Source of the DNA: CAYRVX01 sp964642165
GTDB lineage: Bacteria > Planctomycetota > Phycisphaerae > SM23-33
Direction of reading: 5' to 3'
Length of the DNA: 25,637 bases
Assembly: GCA_964642165.1 (NCBI GenBank)
Contig: CAZXOC010000076.1
Location: forward strand, 1-25,637
Position 1 is the stretch's first letter. Every line of letters starts with the position of its first letter. The notes below the pieces were generated by a model that had not been told where the DNA came from, searched no databases, and saw nothing but the letters and a program-made list of their open reading frames with translations. The position numbers and the translations under genes are program-made. Of this stretch, positions 1 to 7,258 are shown piece after piece.

Positions 1-2
1 CG

Positions 3-146
3 AAGCCCGTGCCGGTCGTCGACCCCAAGCCGGTGGTGACGCCCGCGCCGAAGCCGGTGCCGGTCGTCGACCCCAAGCCGGTGGTGACGCCCGCGCCGAA
101 GCCCGTGCCGGTCGTCGACCCCAAGCCGGTGGTGACGCCCGCGCCG
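3..146 (+). repeat. Three 48-bp in-frame tandem repeats
   Basis: Units lie at 3-50, 51-98 and 99-146. Units 1 and 3 are identical and unit 2 differs at one synonymous position (CCG instead of CCC). Each unit encodes 16 residues, so copy-number change keeps the frame. The array may extend left of the window. Confidence 0.95.
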
Positions 147-392
147 AAGCCCGAGCCGATCATCAGGCCCGCGCCGCTCATCAAGCCGAAGCCGATCACC
201 GTAATCACACCCAAGGTCGAGCCGACGACCCAGCCGGTGGCCAAACCGGCGCCGAAGCCTGCCCCCGTCATCAAGGTCTCACCGACGACGATGCCGGTGG
301 TGCGTTTCGGCCCGGCGACGCGCCCGGCCCCGAAGACCCAGCCGGCCACCGCGCCCACCACGAAGCCCGCCGCGGAGACGGAATGGGATTGA
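3..392 (+). CDS. C-terminal part of a Pro/Lys-rich repetitive protein (5' truncated)
   Basis: The reading frame is already open at the window edge (codon AAG at 3) and ends with TGA at 390-392, so only the last 129 codons are visible. The product is almost entirely Pro, Lys, Val, Ala and Thr. It begins with three 16-residue repeats (consensus KPVPVVDPKPVVTPAP) and continues as degenerate PKP/PAP/TTKP motifs. It has no hydrophobic segment or catalytic motif. Such Pro/Lys-rich tails are usually extended and disordered, for example periplasm-spanning or wall-associated linkers of larger envelope proteins. The domain to which it belongs lies upstream of the window, so no function can be assigned. 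The GTG at 9 is only a convenient internal codon, not a credible start. The next gene is 175 bp downstream on the same strand. Confidence 0.75.
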   Translation, partial: KPVPVVDPKPVVTPAPKPVPVVDPKPVVTPAPKPVPVVDPKPVVTPAPKPEPIIRPAPLIKPKPITVITPKVEPTTQPVAKPAPKPAPVIKVSPTTMPVVRFGPATRPAPKTQPATAPTTKPAAETEWD

Positions 393-418
393 CGGGCGCA
401 TCCGGCCGTCTCGCCCGT
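392..418 (+). terminator. Hairpin at the end of the Pro/Lys-rich gene, possible terminator
   Basis: ACGGGCG at 392-398 pairs perfectly with CGCCCGT at 412-418 across a 13-nt loop, starting at the stop codon. No T-run follows, so intrinsic termination is uncertain. Confidence 0.25.
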
Positions 419-489
419 TGAGCCGTTCCGGGCGCACTGCCGCAGGCCAACGCGCCGACCTGCCCGGCTTGGCGAGCGCCGAGCCGCTC

Positions 490-518
490 TTGCATCGTGA
501 CTCGTGGGGGCGTAGGGT
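490..518 (+). promoter_or_regulatory. Candidate promoter for the Gfo/Idh operon
   Basis: TTGCAT (490-495) and TAGGGT (513-518) are separated by 17 nt, about 50 nt ahead of the ATG at 568. Each hexamer matches the sigma-70 consensus at only 3 of 6 positions; the spacing is the main support. Confidence 0.3.
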
Positions 519-567
519 GAGCGTCTCGGCGTGCTTCCGGACCTCCAGGGCAAGAGGAAGAGCGACC

Positions 568-1764
568 ATGAACCGAGTTCGCTTCGCCATCGTCGGCCTC
601 GGCGTCGTCGGGTGGCGCCACGTCAAGACCTTCGCTGCGGCGCGCAGCCGCGACTTCCGCCTGACCGCCGCGGTCGAGGCCAACGCCGAGGTCGCCGAGC
701 GCGCGCGGCGGAAGCTGGACGTGCCCGTCTTCCGCGACATGGACGAGCTCGTGGGCGCGGGGCTGGCCGACGCCGTGCTCATCGCCGTGCCCCACTGCTG
801 GCACCCGTACCTGGCGATCCGGGCGGCTCGGGCCGGCCTGCACGTCCTGAGCGAGAAGCCCCTGGCCGTGACCGTCGGTGCGGCGCGGGCGATGGTCGCC
901 GAGTGCCGCAAGCACAAGGTGGCCTTCGGGGCGATGCTCCAGGACCGCACGCTGCCGGTGTATGCGAAGATGAAGCAGATGATCGACGGCGCCCGCCTCG
1001 GCCGCATCTACCGCATCTCCCAGGTCTGCACGCGTTGGTATCGCACGCAGGCCTACTACGACAGCGGCGCCTGGCGCGGCACGTGGGACGGCGAGGGCGG
1101 CGGCATCCTCATCAACCAGGCCTGCCACGCGCTGGACGTCTTCCAGTGGCTGGCCGGCATGCCCGACCGCGTCTTGTGCGCCCTGCAGACGCGCATCCAC
1201 AAGATCGAGGTCGAGAACACCGCCGAGGCCGTCTTCCACTACGCCGACGGGTGCCTGGGCCACTTCTACGTCTCCACCGCCCAGGAGCCGGCGCTGGACC
1301 GGATCGAGATCTTCGGCGACAAGGGCACGCTGGTGGCCGAGAAGGGCCGCCTGCGCTTCGGCAAGCTCGCCTCGCCGATCGCGCGGCACATCCGGACGTG
1401 CAAGATCGCCGAGGCCGACATCGCCAGGATCAACGCCCGATGGAGCGACGTGAAGCTTCCCGCCCGGCCCGGCGGCAGGCACCTCGACGTCGTCCAGGCC
1501 TTCGCCCGCCACGTCCTGCGGGGCGAGCCGATGGTCGCAAGCGGCGAGCAGGCCATCCACGAGCTGGAGCTGTCCAACGCGATGTACGTCTCCGGCTTCA
1601 AGAACAAGCCCGTGGACCTGCCCGTCGACGCCGACGAGGTCGAGCGCCTCCTCGCGAAGCTCGAGAGGGAGCGTTCCACCGGCAAGGGCCGGCAGATGCG
1701 CAAAAAGGCCGACGCGGCGCTTCGGAAGCTCCTGCGCGGACGCCGGCGCTCGCCGACGCGGTGA
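568..1764 (+). CDS. Gfo/Idh/MocA family NAD(P)-dependent oxidoreductase
   Basis: The 398-residue protein starts with an N-terminal Rossmann fold (GLGVVG at about residues 10-15), followed by the family EKP motif (SEKPLAVT, about 95-102). In the C-terminal domain, NQACHALD carries the conserved His and Asp, and a GGGILIN strand precedes it. Family members oxidise or reduce a hydroxyl of a sugar, inositol or related polyol using NAD(P)(H). The protein has no signal peptide, so it is probably cytoplasmic. The ATG at 568 was chosen because it gives the canonical beta-strand start (VRFAIVGLG) and follows a purine-rich RBS (AGAGGAAG, about 553-560); the open frame extends upstream to 418 but without family-like sequence. 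It is first in an operon with an enolase-superfamily enzyme and a nitrilase-like lipoprotein. Family assignment is firm; the substrate is unknown. The C-terminus is basic (RRKAD...RRRSPTR). Confidence 0.93.
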   Translation: MNRVRFAIVGLGVVGWRHVKTFAAARSRDFRLTAAVEANAEVAERARRKLDVPVFRDMDELVGAGLADAVLIAVPHCWHPYLAIRAARAGLHVLSEKPLAVTVGAARAMVAECRKHKVAFGAMLQDRTLPVYAKMKQMIDGARLGRIYRISQVCTRWYRTQAYYDSGAWRGTWDGEGGGILINQACHALDVFQWLAGMPDRVLCALQTRIHKIEVENTAEAVFHYADGCLGHFYVSTAQEPALDRIEIFGDKGTLVAEKGRLRFGKLASPIARHIRTCKIAEADIARINARWSDVKLPARPGGRHLDVVQAFARHVLRGEPMVASGEQAIHELELSNAMYVSGFKNKPVDLPVDADEVERLLAKLERERSTGKGRQMRKKADAALRKLLRGRRRSPTR

Positions 1765-1818
1765 CGTCCCCCCCGGCCGGGACGGGACCGACGTTCCCGC
1801 GCGAAGGAGCCGCGACCG

Positions 1819-3216
1819 ATGCCCAAGCCAACCGACATCCGCCCCGTGGCCGTCGAGCTGTACTTCCTGCCCGTCGAGACGCGCGTGCCGCTGAAGTTCG
1901 GCCCGGAGACGCTCACCTGCGTCACGTGCGCCCGGGCCCGCGTGACGGTGGAGTCCGCCGAGGGCAAGCGGGCCGACGGCTGGGGCGAAACGCCTCTCAG
2001 CGTCCAGTGGGTCTGGCCCGGCAGCGCCACCTACGAGGAGCGCCACGAGAAGCTCAAGGCCTTCTGCGTGGAGCTGGCCCGCGCCTGGGCCGCCTTCGAA
2101 ACGGCCGGCCACCCCATGGAGGTCGGCCACGCCTTCCTCACCCGGAGCCTGCCCAACCTGCGGACGAAGTTCAACGCCTCGCGCGCGGGCGAGGCCATGC
2201 CCTACCTCGCGGCGCTGGTCTGCTGCTCGGCCTTTGACATCGCCCTGCACGACGCCTACGGCGTGCTGCTCGGCCGGCCGACGTACGGGACGTACACCTC
2301 CGAGTTCCTGAGCGACGACCTGGCCGCGTACCTCACGCCCGCCGACGGCGCCGACGTCTCCTTCGACGGCCGCTACCCGGGCGACTTCCTCGCCGCCGAG
2401 CGCCCGGACGTCCTGCCCGCCTGGCACCTCGTCGGCGGCAAGGACCTCCTCGAGGAGTCCGAGCTGACCGGCTCGGAGCCCGACGACGGCTATCCCGTGC
2501 TCCTTCGAGACTGGATCCGGCGCGACGGGCTGACGTGCCTGAAGGTCAAGCTTCGCGGGAACGACCCCGCGTGGGACTTTTCCCGCCTGACGGCCGTCGG
2601 GGACATCGCCGTCGAGCACGGCGCCCACTGGCTGACCAGCGACTTCAACTGCACGGTGACGGAGCCCGCCTACGTCAACGAGATCCTCGACCGCCTGCTC
2701 GTCGAGCACCCGCGAATCTACGGCATGATCCTCTACGTCGAGCAGCCCTTCCCCTACGACCTGGAGGCCAGCCGGATCGACGTGCACGGCGTTTCGGCCC
2801 GCAAGCCGCTGTTCATGGACGAGAGCGCCCACGACTGGCGCCTGGTCCGGCTCGGGCGGGCGCTCGGGTGGACCGGCGTGGCGCTGAAGACCTGCAAGAC
2901 GCAGACCGGGGCGCTGCTGGCCCTCTGCTGGGCCAAGGCCCACGGCATGACCCTCATGGTGCAGGACCTGACCAACCCGATGCTGGCGCAGGTGCCCCAC
3001 TGCCTGCTGGCGGCCCACGCCGGCACGATCATGGGCGTCGAGACCAACGCCATGCAGTTCTACCCCGAGGCGTCCCTGCCCGAGGCGGCCGTGCACCCGG
3101 GCCTGTACACGCGCCGCGACGGCTGCGTGGACCTGTCCACCATCCGCGGGCCGGGCTTCGGCTACCGGCTGGACGCCATCCAGCGCACGCTGCCGGACCC
3201 GGTCGTGATATCGTAA
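1819..3216 (+). CDS. Enolase-superfamily enzyme (mandelate racemase/muconate lactonizing type)
   Basis: The product has 465 residues, longer than the roughly 370-400 usual for MR/MLE enzymes. An N-terminal capping domain is followed by a barrel carrying superfamily signatures: KVK at 242-244 (candidate catalytic Lys), metal-ligand candidates Asp275 (TSDFN), Glu309 (YVEQP) and Asp334 (FMDES), and a late strand with Lys357/Lys360 (ALKTCKTQ). These enzymes abstract the proton alpha to a carboxylate, with Mg2+ stabilising the enolate; outcomes are racemisation, dehydration or cycloisomerisation. Acid-sugar dehydration would fit the neighbours but is inference. Extra sequence around residues 155-235 (rich in Asp and Gly, without recognised motifs) accounts for the length and may shape the active site. 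The RBS GAAGGAG (about 1803-1809) precedes the ATG. It lies 54 bp after the oxidoreductase and 12 bp before the next gene, so co-transcription is likely. Confidence 0.85.
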   Translation: MPKPTDIRPVAVELYFLPVETRVPLKFGPETLTCVTCARARVTVESAEGKRADGWGETPLSVQWVWPGSATYEERHEKLKAFCVELARAWAAFETAGHPMEVGHAFLTRSLPNLRTKFNASRAGEAMPYLAALVCCSAFDIALHDAYGVLLGRPTYGTYTSEFLSDDLAAYLTPADGADVSFDGRYPGDFLAAERPDVLPAWHLVGGKDLLEESELTGSEPDDGYPVLLRDWIRRDGLTCLKVKLRGNDPAWDFSRLTAVGDIAVEHGAHWLTSDFNCTVTEPAYVNEILDRLLVEHPRIYGMILYVEQPFPYDLEASRIDVHGVSARKPLFMDESAHDWRLVRLGRALGWTGVALKTCKTQTGALLALCWAKAHGMTLMVQDLTNPMLAQVPHCLLAAHAGTIMGVETNAMQFYPEASLPEAAVHPGLYTRRDGCVDLSTIRGPGFGYRLDAIQRTLPDPVVIS

Positions 3217-3228
3217 GGAGACCCGCGT

Positions 3229-4203
3229 ATGCCTCCCGGCCGAACGCTCATCGGCCTCGCCACGTTCCTGGCCGCCTTGCTTGCCCTGGTCGGCTGTGCG
3301 GACGAGGGCGAGGTGGCGTCGGCGGCCCCCCGAGACGGCCAGGCCGCACGCAATCCGGGGACCGGCACGTTCCTCATCGCCGCCGTGCAGTGCCATTCCC
3401 GCTTCGGCGATCCGGTCGGCAACCGCAAGAAGCTCGCGGGCTTCGTGCGGAAGGCGGCGCGCCGCGGGGCGCGAATCGTGGTGCTGCCGGAGACGGCCGT
3501 CACCGGCTATCTCACGGCAGACCTGAAGAAGACGTGGCAAGTCGGCGACCGCCGGGTCACCGAGGGTTTGACGGGCGTTGACCCGAGCGGCGTCGCCGAG
3601 ACCGTGCCGGGAGAGTCGACGAAGCTCTTCGCCCGTCTCGCCGACAAGCTGGACGTGTACGTGGCGGTTCCCCTGCTGGAGATCGACCGCAAGACGGGGC
3701 GCTGCTACAACACCTCCGTGCTGGTGGGCCCGGAAGGGCGCATCCTCTTGCACTACCGCAAGCGGGACCCCTGGCCGTGGGCGGAGCGCGGCTGGGCCAC
3801 CCGGGGCGACCGCGGCAACCCCGTCGTGGACACGCCGCTCGGGCGATTGGGACTGCTGATCTGCTTCGACATCCACGACCAGGCGGAGGTCATGGCCCGC
3901 CTGGGGGTCGACACGCTGCTCTATTCCATCGCCTGGGTGGACGATCCGGGCAGCGACTGGTTCACGCAGCGCCTGCCGGCCATCGCCCGGGCCAACGACT
4001 TGCACATCGTCGCCGCCAACTGGACCGTCCCCGCCCAGCCGGCGCCGCAGTGGCACGGCTACGGCCAGAGCCGCATCATCGACGCCCGCGGCAGCGTCCT
4101 CACGCAGGTCGGCGACGACCTGACCGAGGAGATCATCTACGCCGAGCTGCCCCTGCCGGCGAAGGCGTGCGGTGCAGACGCGGCCGGCAAGCCGGCCCGC
4201 TAA
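3229..4203 (+). CDS. Exported lipoprotein of the nitrilase/carbon-nitrogen hydrolase superfamily
   Basis: The 324-residue protein begins with a hydrophobic segment ending in a lipobox (LVGC, Cys23), so it is predicted to be lipidated and membrane-anchored outside the cytoplasm. The hydrolase domain starts near residue 47. The catalytic triad is visible: Glu88 (LPETAVTGY), Lys178 (HYRKRD) and Cys212 (LICFDIHD). The family hydrolyses amides, nitriles or related C-N bonds through a Cys thioester. The tail of the preceding gene supplies the RBS: its stop TAA is directly followed by GGAG, 8 nt before this ATG. The stop TAA at 4201-4203 overlaps the stop of the convergent isomerase gene by three bases. 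Most nitrilase-superfamily enzymes are cytoplasmic, so surface or periplasmic anchoring is uncommon. Vanin-type amidases and apolipoprotein N-acyltransferase are other extracytoplasmic branches, but this protein lacks the multi-TM region of the latter. Confidence 0.88.
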   Translation: MPPGRTLIGLATFLAALLALVGCADEGEVASAAPRDGQAARNPGTGTFLIAAVQCHSRFGDPVGNRKKLAGFVRKAARRGARIVVLPETAVTGYLTADLKKTWQVGDRRVTEGLTGVDPSGVAETVPGESTKLFARLADKLDVYVAVPLLEIDRKTGRCYNTSVLVGPEGRILLHYRKRDPWPWAERGWATRGDRGNPVVDTPLGRLGLLICFDIHDQAEVMARLGVDTLLYSIAWVDDPGSDWFTQRLPAIARANDLHIVAANWTVPAQPAPQWHGYGQSRIIDARGSVLTQVGDDLTEEIIYAELPLPAKACGADAAGKPAR

Positions 4204-5051
4204 ACGCCCTCTTCGGCCTCCGCCTCCACGTCGGCGACGACCTGGCGCAGGTACGCCACCTCTTGCGTCAGCTTGCGGGTCATCTCGTCGGGGTCGTCCT
4301 GAGCGTAGAAGGGCATCCACACGAACGTGCCCGCGAAGTCGGCCGCGTGCAGGGCGCGAAGCAGCGCGTACCAGTTCGTCTCGCCCTCGTCGAGCATGGC
4401 CCAGGTGCGCCTCCAGCCCTTGTCCGGCTCGCCGGCCCGGGCCGGGTCGCGCGAGACGGCCGTGTCCTTGATGCCGACCGCCCGCAGGTACTCGCCCAGC
4501 AGGCCCACCGCCAGCGGCCAGGTCTCGTAGCCCTCGAACCGCTGGTTGCCGGGATCGAGCATCACGCCGATCGACTGCTCGTCCAGGCCGTTGACCAGCC
4601 CGAAGGCGGCCGAGGCACTCGCGATGAGCGTGCCGTGGTGGACCTGGTAGATCGCCCGCACCCCCGCCTCGGTGCACAGGTCGATCATGGTCGCCAGCTT
4701 GTGCCGCGCGACGACGTAGCTCGTCCGCACGTCGCCGTCGTCCTGGACGCGGAAGTAGCCCATCCGGAACTCGCCGATGCCGTTGTCGGCAAGGACCTTC
4801 AGCGGCGTGGGGTCGAAGACGATCTGGTCGGGCGTGTAGGCGGCCGTCGCGAAGGCGACGGTCACTCCCGCCGCCTCCATGGCCTGGACGAACCTCGGCA
4901 CGTCGCGGGCGAGGTGGTCCGGGTCCGCCCAGTAGCCCTCGCGGATGACGAGGTTGGTCGTGTCGAGCCCGACCTCCCGGACCAGCTCGGCGAGCTGCTC
5001 CGCGCTCAGGTGCTTGTAGAACTTCGGGAAGAGGCTGAAGGTCGCGTCCAT
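4200..5051 (-). CDS. Sugar phosphate isomerase/epimerase-like TIM-barrel protein
   Basis: The 283-residue product resembles the xylose isomerase-like TIM-barrel family (IolE, hydroxypyruvate isomerase, tagatose 3-epimerase relatives). Candidate metal and substrate residues lie at the expected strand ends: His138/His139 (YQVHHGTL), Asp166 (VMLDPGN) and Lys195 (VGIKDT, matching the family H/V-KD strand), with an acidic C-terminal helix. The family interconverts ketoses or epimerises sugars and inositol derivatives with Mn2+ or related metals. The start is ATG at 5051, preceded by GAGAGAAG. It is the second gene of a reverse pair, 23 bp after the 2-hydroxyacid dehydrogenase. It converges with the nitrilase-like lipoprotein and shares bases of the stop codon (4200-4202 here). 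The exact substrate cannot be read from the sequence. Confidence 0.82.
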   Translation of the reverse strand: MDATFSLFPKFYKHLSAEQLAELVREVGLDTTNLVIREGYWADPDHLARDVPRFVQAMEAAGVTVAFATAAYTPDQIVFDPTPLKVLADNGIGEFRMGYFRVQDDGDVRTSYVVARHKLATMIDLCTEAGVRAIYQVHHGTLIASASAAFGLVNGLDEQSIGVMLDPGNQRFEGYETWPLAVGLLGEYLRAVGIKDTAVSRDPARAGEPDKGWRRTWAMLDEGETNWYALLRALHAADFAGTFVWMPFYAQDDPDEMTRKLTQEVAYLRQVVADVEAEAEEGV

Positions 5052-5074
5052 CGTCTTCTCTCGCAGGGCCCGCG

Positions 5075-6067
5075 CTAGGCCAGTCGATCCAGCATGTCCT
5101 CGGTCACCACGCAGGTGGGCTCGTCGCCGGCAAGGAACGCGGCGATGTCGTCGACGGCCTGGCGGCCGATGTTCGTGCCGGGGCCCCCCGCGATGTGCGA
5201 GCTGTAGACGCAGTTCGGCAGCGTTCGCAGCGGCGAATCGTCCGCCGCCGGCTCGGGCTTCGAGACGTCGATGAACGCGAACAGCCGCCCCTTCGCGAGC
5301 TCGGCAATCAGCGCGTCCTCGTCGATGCACATGCCCCGGGCCGTGTTGACGAACACGCCGTCGTCGGGCATGGCCTGGAAGTGCTCGGCGGCAAGCATCT
5401 TCTCGCAGGCGGGGATGGCCGGCGCGTGCAGCGTCACGGCGTGGCTGCGGCGGCACAGCTCCACGAGGTCGGTTATCTTCGTGACGCCCATCGCCGCGGC
5501 CTCTATCCCGCCGAGGTACGGGTCGTAGACGAGGATCTCGCCCGTGCCCATGGTCCGGAGGAACTCGATGGCCTCCCGCCCGACGTCCGAGGCGCCCACC
5601 ACCCCCACCGTCGCGTCGCACAGGGCCAGGACGTTGTCCGGCCGTTTGGCGCGGCCGCGGCGGTTCTCCCGGGCGTTGGGCAGGATCCGCCGCAGGCCGA
5701 TCGTGACCTGCGAGACGGCCACCTGCGCCACGTTGATCGCGATGGCGTACTTGCACGTGGCGATCTTCAGGTCCCGCCCCTTCATGTGCGGGCCGAAGTG
5801 CCCCTTGACCGTGCCGGCGGCGTGCATCCACAGCTTCAGCTTCGGGCAGGCGGCCAGGATCGCCCCGTTCGGCTTCGGCGTGCCCCACGAGCCGAGCGCC
5901 ACGTCGCAGTCGGCCAGGACGTCGATCGCCTCGGCGTCGCTCAGCGGCTCGGCCTTGTCGGTGAGGACCACCTCGCCGAGGGTCTCGAGCCGAGCGATGT
6001 CCTCCTCCCGGATGACGCCCGGCCAGCGGTTCCTGTGGATGATCACCCCGATCTTCGCTCGCGTCAT
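5075..6067 (-). CDS. D-isomer-specific 2-hydroxyacid dehydrogenase
   Basis: The 330-residue protein has the two-domain architecture of the family (D-3-phosphoglycerate, glyoxylate/hydroxypyruvate and D-lactate dehydrogenases). The NAD-binding loop at 155-163 reads GVVGASDVG, so the first Gly of the usual GxGxxG is retained but the spacing is a GxxGxxxG variant. The Arg-Glu-His catalytic set is present as Arg244 (NTARG), Glu272 (SKPEP) and His291 (SSHIAGG). There is no ACT domain, so it is not a regulatory type of SerA. It should interconvert a 2-oxo acid and a D-2-hydroxy acid with NAD(H). The start ATG at 6067 follows AAGGGA. It is first in the reverse operon with the isomerase-like gene and diverges from the FAH-family gene across 92 bp. 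Confidence 0.9.
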   Translation of the reverse strand: MTRAKIGVIIHRNRWPGVIREEDIARLETLGEVVLTDKAEPLSDAEAIDVLADCDVALGSWGTPKPNGAILAACPKLKLWMHAAGTVKGHFGPHMKGRDLKIATCKYAIAINVAQVAVSQVTIGLRRILPNARENRRGRAKRPDNVLALCDATVGVVGASDVGREAIEFLRTMGTGEILVYDPYLGGIEAAAMGVTKITDLVELCRRSHAVTLHAPAIPACEKMLAAEHFQAMPDDGVFVNTARGMCIDEDALIAELAKGRLFAFIDVSKPEPAADDSPLRTLPNCVYSSHIAGGPGTNIGRQAVDDIAAFLAGDEPTCVVTEDMLDRLA

Positions 6068-6090
6068 GTGCTGTCCCTTCGCGTGCCGGC

Positions 6091-6119
6091 TTCCCTGGGG
6101 GACGATCAGCGGCTACAGT
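6091..6119 (+). promoter_or_regulatory. Candidate promoter of the FAH-family gene
   Basis: TTCCCT (6091-6096) and TACAGT (6114-6119) are 17 nt apart. The near-palindrome TACAGTA at 6114-6120 would serve as the -10 in both directions, so the two divergent transcripts would compete. Confidence 0.25.
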
Positions 6120-6142
6120 AGCGGCAAATCCGGACGAGTCAA
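6115..6142 (-). promoter_or_regulatory. Candidate promoter of the dehydrogenase-isomerase operon
   Basis: On the reverse strand, TTGACT (6137-6142, 5 of 6 consensus) is followed after 16 nt by TACTGT (6115-6120, 3 of 6). The predicted start leaves a leader of about 40 nt. The -10 overlaps the opposing -10 candidate. Confidence 0.35.
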
Positions 6143-6159
6143 TCGAAACAGGACAGCGC

Positions 6160-7092
6160 ATGAAGCTCGCAACGTATGTGCGCGACGGACAGGAGTCCTT
6201 CGGCGTGGTCACCGACGCCGGCGTGGCGGACGTGCCCACGGCCTGGCCGGACGGGCCCCGAAGCCTGCTGGCGGCGCTGGAGGCGGGCCGGCCGGCCATG
6301 GGGCGAATGGCCCGGGACGCCGCCGCGGCCAAGGACTTCCTGCCCCTGGAGGGCGTCTCGCTGCTGGCGCCGATCCCGAGCCCGCCGAAGGTGATCGGCC
6401 TGGCCGTCAACTACGCCGAGCACCACCGCGAGTGCAGCCGGGGCAGCGACCTGCCGGACGACCCCGGGCGCCACACGACCCCGCGGCCGTTCCTCATGCC
6501 CGCCACGGCCGTCACCGGTCCCGGCGCGGAGATCCCCTGGCCGACCTACAGCCGGCAGATCGACTACGAGATCGAGCTGGCCGTGGTGATCGGCTCGCGG
6601 GCGCGGTGTGTTTCGCCCGAGGACGCCCCCCGCCACGTCGCCGGCTACACGATCGCCAACGACGTCTCCGCGCGCAGCGTCACGCACGACGAAGGCCGCG
6701 ACGAACGGCCCAAGGACGCCTTCTTCGACTGGCTCCACGGCAAGTGGGCCGACGGGTTCTGCCCCCTTGGGCCGTGGCTCGTCACCGCCGACGAGATCCC
6801 CGACCCCCAGAGCCTGGACCTGGAGCTCACCGTCAATGGCCAGGTGAGGCAGCAGTCCAACACGAGGCAGATGATCTTCACCGCCTTCGAGCTGGTCTCG
6901 TTCATCAGCCACGTCATGACGCTCGTGCCCGGCGACGTCATCGCCACCGGCACGCCGGCGGGCGTCGGGGCGGCCGACGGGCGGTTCCTCCAGGGCGGCG
7001 ACGTCGTCACGTGCCGCATCGAGCGCATCGGCGAGTTGACCAACACCCTCGCCGCGCCGCCGGAGGCCTTCTACGCTCCCTGCGCGACGTGA
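6160..7092 (+). CDS. Fumarylacetoacetate hydrolase (FAH) family protein
   Basis: The product has 310 residues. An N-terminal small domain (1-70) precedes the FAH fold. Metal ligands typical of the family are visible: Glu137 and Glu139 (DYEIELAVVIG) and Asp168 (NDVSAR), with Lys195 in the HGKWADGFCPLGP segment and the closing GTPAGVG loop at 264-270. Members cleave C-C bonds or decarboxylate or hydrate 2-oxo acids (acylpyruvases, 2-keto-4-pentenoate hydratases, 2,4-diketo-3-deoxy-sugar-acid hydrolases) with Mg2+ or Mn2+. Together with the adjacent 2-hydroxyacid dehydrogenase and enolase-superfamily enzyme, a role late in sugar-acid or aromatic-acid breakdown is plausible but not proven. The ATG at 6160 follows an ACAGGAC RBS and gives the standard MKLATY start. 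The stop lies 42 bp before the assembly gap. Confidence 0.92.
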   Translation: MKLATYVRDGQESFGVVTDAGVADVPTAWPDGPRSLLAALEAGRPAMGRMARDAAAAKDFLPLEGVSLLAPIPSPPKVIGLAVNYAEHHRECSRGSDLPDDPGRHTTPRPFLMPATAVTGPGAEIPWPTYSRQIDYEIELAVVIGSRARCVSPEDAPRHVAGYTIANDVSARSVTHDEGRDERPKDAFFDWLHGKWADGFCPLGPWLVTADEIPDPQSLDLELTVNGQVRQQSNTRQMIFTAFELVSFISHVMTLVPGDVIATGTPAGVGAADGRFLQGGDVVTCRIERIGELTNTLAAPPEAFYAPCAT

Positions 7093-7100
7093 CGTGCCGC

Positions 7101-7130
7101 TTGCGGCTCGGCAAGCCGTTCGGCTATGCT
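7101..7130 (+). promoter_or_regulatory. Candidate promoter reading into the assembly gap
   Basis: TTGCGG (7101-7106) and TATGCT (7125-7130) are separated by 18 nt, just before the run of N. Transcription would start in or at the gap and could serve scpB. A short inverted repeat, GCTTGC/GCAAGC (7099-7104 and 7111-7116), overlaps it. Confidence 0.35.
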
Positions 7131-7134
7131 GTGC

Positions 7135-7234
7135 NNNNNNNNNNNNNNNNNNNNNNNNNNNNNNNNNNNNNNNNNNNNNNNNNNNNNNNNNNNNNNNNNN
7201 NNNNNNNNNNNNNNNNNNNNNNNNNNNNNNNNNN
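7135..7234. other. Assembly gap of 100 N
   Basis: Exactly 100 consecutive N suggest a scaffolding gap of conventional, unknown true size. Real sequence, including complete genes, could be missing between the FAH-family gene and scpB, so adjacency across this point is not established. Confidence 0.98.
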
Positions 7235-7258
7235 GCCTGTAGTTCGTGAAGGTGCTTG

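Noticed and set aside
3..146. CRISPR array
   Set aside because: The 48-bp units are directly adjacent without spacers and are in-frame coding repeats.
271..4677. A reverse-strand open frame of over 1,400 codons across several genes
   Set aside because: Its translation is Arg/Gly/Ala/His-rich without domains and lies antisense to well-supported genes. Long spurious frames are expected in DNA this GC-rich.
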